Source: Oscillospiraceae bacterium (GTDB lineage: Bacteria > Bacillota > Clostridia > Oscillospirales > Oscillospiraceae). Taken from it: 34,535 nt of DNA. The notes below the pieces were generated by a model. The model did not search any database. It saw only the letters and a program-made list of their open reading frames with translations, and was not told the origin of the DNA. The DNA is taken from the NCBI GenBank assembly GCA_015068155.1, contig SVLC01000020.1, positions 1 through 34,535 of the forward strand, given 5' to 3'. Shown here in pieces: positions 32,251 through 34,535 of the stretch. How positions within the stretch are numbered: the first letter of the stretch is position 1; the number at the start of each line of letters is the position of its first letter. Made by a program: the position numbers and the translations under genes.

Positions 32251-34384
32251 CCTCCCCGGCGCCATTCTCAACAGCCTGCTTTCCGTCTGCATGGGCATCG
32301 CGGTGGCCGGCTGCATCAGCAGCGCCTTCCACTTCAGCTATCCCGATCTGCCGGAGATTTTTGCCTGCCTGTATTGGGCCGGCATTATCTGCTGGATCCT
32401 GCCTCTGAAAAAAGGATGGATCGCCATTCCGGTGGGCTTTGGGCTATGGATGGCCGTTTTATGGCTGCGCGATGCCGGCGAGCAGGTGGGTTATTTGCTT
32501 CACACCTGCTTTACCGTCTACAGTCAGGCCTACGGAATCCAGGTACCCAGCGGTCTGTCCGTCTATACCGGTCCGGAAGTTTCCCTGGCTATGTCCATGA
32601 TCAGCGGCAGCATCACCCTGCTCTGCGGTCTGAGTCTGGGGCGGCTGCGGTCCGGCACCCTGGCGGTTTGCGCCGGTGTCCTCGCCTTGCTGCCCTGCTT
32701 CGTAGCCACGGATACCGTTCCCCACGAGCTGTTTCTTTTCCTGCTGCTCAGTTGCATCGTCCTGATCCTGCTGACCCAGGGCACCCGCCAGCACGACCCC
32801 CAGCGGGTCAATCGGCTGACCTGTTTTTTGCTGGTGCCGGTACTGCTGGCCAACATTTGCCTGTTCCAGGCCATTCCTCAGCAGACCTACGACAAGCAGC
32901 CGGAAAATCTGTTTTCCGAAGAATTTTGGGAGAATTTCCTGCCGGAATGGACCTTGCCCACCGAAAACACACCCACCATTCATATCCCCATTTCCCTGGG
33001 CGATGTGGACCTGCAAGCCGTGGGTCCCAAAAAGCAGACCAAGGAACTGGTAATGGAAGTGGACGCTCAACTACAGGAGGTTCTGTACCTGCGGGGCAAG
33101 AGCTACACCACATACAACGGCCTTTCCTGGAGCGCGGAAGTGCTCAACGATGACAGCCTGCAGATCATTCACCAGGCTTATCTGGGCCCTGCCGCTCCTA
33201 CCAAGCTGTCCATCCGTACCGTTGCGCCGGAAAATCTGCTGTACGCAGCTTATTATCCTGCCAACCGGGTCTCTCTGCGGGGCGGTATGTTTTATAATCC
33301 CTCGCTGGAAACCGACTATGCCATGCAGGTCCAGCCGCTGCGGGATGATTGGCGGTCGCTGTACCGTCAGGTAAATCCCGGCATGACCGTCAGGGGCTCC
33401 CAGGCCTACAGCAGCCATTTATCCGTCTTCCTGGCGCTGCCGGAAAACACACAGAAAAAGGCGGAAAAACTGCTGAAACAATACGGCATTACGGATCAGA
33501 CCCATATATTGACCGCTGTGGATACCATTGTCCGCACGGTGCAAAACAGCGCCACCTACAGCCTGAACACGGATTATATGCCCTCCCGGCAGAAAGATTT
33601 CGCCATTTGGTTCCTGGAAGACAGCGACACCGGCTACTGCGTCCATTTCGCCACCGCCACAGCGGTGCTGCTGCGGGCAGCGGGCATCCCGTCCCGATAT
33701 GTGGAGGGCTATGTGACCCGCCTCGACAGCGACGGCACCGGCCGCGTCACCGCCGACCAGGCCCACGCATGGGTGGAATGCTGGCTGCCGGAATTGGGTT
33801 GGGTACCTTTGGAAAGCACGCCTTCCGTAGGCTGGTATCCGGATGAAGAGACCCGGCCTCCCCAGCCGACCACCACCGCGCCCCCGCCGCCCACCACATC
33901 TACCGGCACCCGGCCCACAACCCCCAATCCACCCACCACGCTGCCTACCCAGACAGACCCCACCACCCAGCCTTCCCAGCCCGCCACTACTCCCGGCACG
34001 GATCCGCCGCCGGATCCTCAAACGGATCTGACCTGGCTGTGGGCAACGCTGCAAAGTATGCTGATCGCAGCTTTGGCGGGCCTGTCCCTTTGGTGTCAGC
34101 GGCGTCTGCGGCTGCGATTGCGAAGGCTTTGGCTAACAGGCGGCAGCCCCAACACCCAGGCGCTGCGGCGTTGGCGCCATGTCAAACGGCTGGCAAAGCT
34201 GCGGCATCAGGCCGCCCCGGCAGCGCTGCTGGAATTGGCCCAAAAAGCCAAGTTCAGCCAGCACACCATCTCCGCCGAGGAATTGGCTGCCTTTGACGGC
34301 TATTTTACCCGGACATACGCCCACTTGCGCAGCCAAAGCTGGCTCTTGCGGCTATACTACCGGCTGATTTTAGCGATTTACTGA
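32237..34384 (+). CDS. Membrane transglutaminase-like protein
   Basis: The 715-residue product has about five to seven hydrophobic segments in the first 215 residues. A transglutaminase-core domain follows, with catalytic Cys468 (GYCVHFATATAVLLRAAG) and His510 (QAHAWVECW). The third position is Glu526 in WVPLESTP, where many family members have Asp. A Thr/Pro linker (about 541-592), one more membrane segment (about 600-620) and a basic cytoplasmic tail follow. TgpA-like proteins of this kind are thought to act as peptidases or amidases outside the membrane, with MoxR and DUF58 as partners. The ATG has GGAGG eight bases upstream and overlaps the DUF58 stop, so translation is probably coupled. 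Confidence 0.93.
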   Translation: MKKFDLPGAILNSLLSVCMGIAVAGCISSAFHFSYPDLPEIFACLYWAGIICWILPLKKGWIAIPVGFGLWMAVLWLRDAGEQVGYLLHTCFTVYSQAYGIQVPSGLSVYTGPEVSLAMSMISGSITLLCGLSLGRLRSGTLAVCAGVLALLPCFVATDTVPHELFLFLLLSCIVLILLTQGTRQHDPQRVNRLTCFLLVPVLLANICLFQAIPQQTYDKQPENLFSEEFWENFLPEWTLPTENTPTIHIPISLGDVDLQAVGPKKQTKELVMEVDAQLQEVLYLRGKSYTTYNGLSWSAEVLNDDSLQIIHQAYLGPAAPTKLSIRTVAPENLLYAAYYPANRVSLRGGMFYNPSLETDYAMQVQPLRDDWRSLYRQVNPGMTVRGSQAYSSHLSVFLALPENTQKKAEKLLKQYGITDQTHILTAVDTIVRTVQNSATYSLNTDYMPSRQKDFAIWFLEDSDTGYCVHFATATAVLLRAAGIPSRYVEGYVTRLDSDGTGRVTADQAHAWVECWLPELGWVPLESTPSVGWYPDEETRPPQPTTTAPPPPTTSTGTRPTTPNPPTTLPTQTDPTTQPSQPATTPGTDPPPDPQTDLTWLWATLQSMLIAALAGLSLWCQRRLRLRLRRLWLTGGSPNTQALRRWRHVKRLAKLRHQAAPAALLELAQKAKFSQHTISAEELAAFDGYFTRTYAHLRSQSWLLRLYYRLILAIY

Positions 34385-34419
34385 TAAAAAATCCGCCTGC
34401 GGCATTGCACTGAAGTGAT

Positions 34420-34457
34420 AAAATAATGGTAGACACGAAAGTGCCTACCATTATTTT
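34420..34457. repeat. Long hairpin at the probable insertion-sequence end
   Basis: Two 17-nt arms (34420-34436 and 34441-34457) pair around a GAAA loop with one mismatch. The stem is followed by T-rich sequence and lies 35 bp after the transglutaminase stop. It may be the end of the insertion element, a terminator of the MoxR operon, or both. Confidence 0.65.
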
Positions 34458-34486
34458 TATGCTATTATAGACATGGAGGTGGAATT

Positions 34487-34535
34487 ATGGCTGGTAAATA
34501 CACTATACGAAGCAAAGAAGAAAAGTTAGCTATTG
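34487..34535 (+). mobile_element. Start of a probable insertion-sequence transposase gene (cut by window edge)
   Basis: Only 16 codons are seen, from an ATG with GGAGG seven bases upstream. The N terminus MAGKYTIRSKEEKLAI looks like the DNA-binding first protein (OrfA) of IS3/IS150-type elements, which commonly begin with a short basic helix-turn-helix. The long hairpin just upstream and the sudden drop in GC after the operon fit an inserted element. The fragment is too short to be certain; another kind of small helix-turn-helix protein is possible. Confidence 0.5.

Overview
The window looks like chromosomal DNA from a low-oxygen Gram-positive Clostridia member, probably gut-associated and near the Oscillospirales. 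The inference rests on gene content, not on an alignment: an mreC-mreD-PBP2 cluster next to maf and a large U32 protein, TsaE/TsaB next to prfA, BspA-type leucine-rich repeats combined with InlB-like repeats, SH3b surface proteins, Pro/Thr linkers, and mid-range GC by eye. About 21 genes fill nearly all of the sequence, and no rRNA, tRNA or CRISPR array was seen.

Region 1 (1-11673, all leftward) is the most unusual part. A strong promoter (11645-11673) and a foldable leader precede a 3352-residue exported protein. That protein has an N-terminal membrane anchor, InlB-like and Fn3-like modules, about 2000 residues of BspA-type leucine-rich repeats, and a C-terminal array of five helical repeats of about 88-90 residues that I do not recognise. 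Next come a three-TM protein with one InlB-like domain and a MoxR AAA+ ATPase that runs off the left edge. I see no convincing promoter between the three genes.

Region 2 (11789-14825, leftward) is a housekeeping operon, prfA-tsaE-tsaB-upp, with a clear promoter and terminator and a REP-like palindromic repeat after prfA. Region 3 (14858-21079, leftward) is a cell-shape operon: U32 protein, maf, mreC, mreD and mrdA (PBP2), with tight or overlapping junctions. Region 4 (21138-25382, leftward) holds two envelope genes, each with its own promoter: a papain-like cysteine peptidase with eight SH3b domains, four of them in near-identical 219-bp DNA units, and a solute-binding-like protein on a Thr/Pro/Gln stalk with no permease next to it.

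Region 5 (25424-30280) holds an AlaX-type tRNA-editing protein and GAPDH (both rightward), a dicarboxylate/amino-acid:cation symporter (leftward) and a divergent AraC-family regulator that shares its promoter region. Region 6 (30296-34384, rightward) is a second MoxR operon: MoxR ATPase, DUF58 protein and membrane transglutaminase. The right edge enters what looks like an insertion sequence, with a 17-bp hairpin and the first 16 codons of a probable transposase.

Taken together the window is rich in envelope functions: wall elongation, wall-associated hydrolysis, large surface adhesin-like proteins and two separate MoxR systems. The best candidate for something undescribed is the giant repeat protein with its novel C-terminal repeats, apparently transcribed with a MoxR module.
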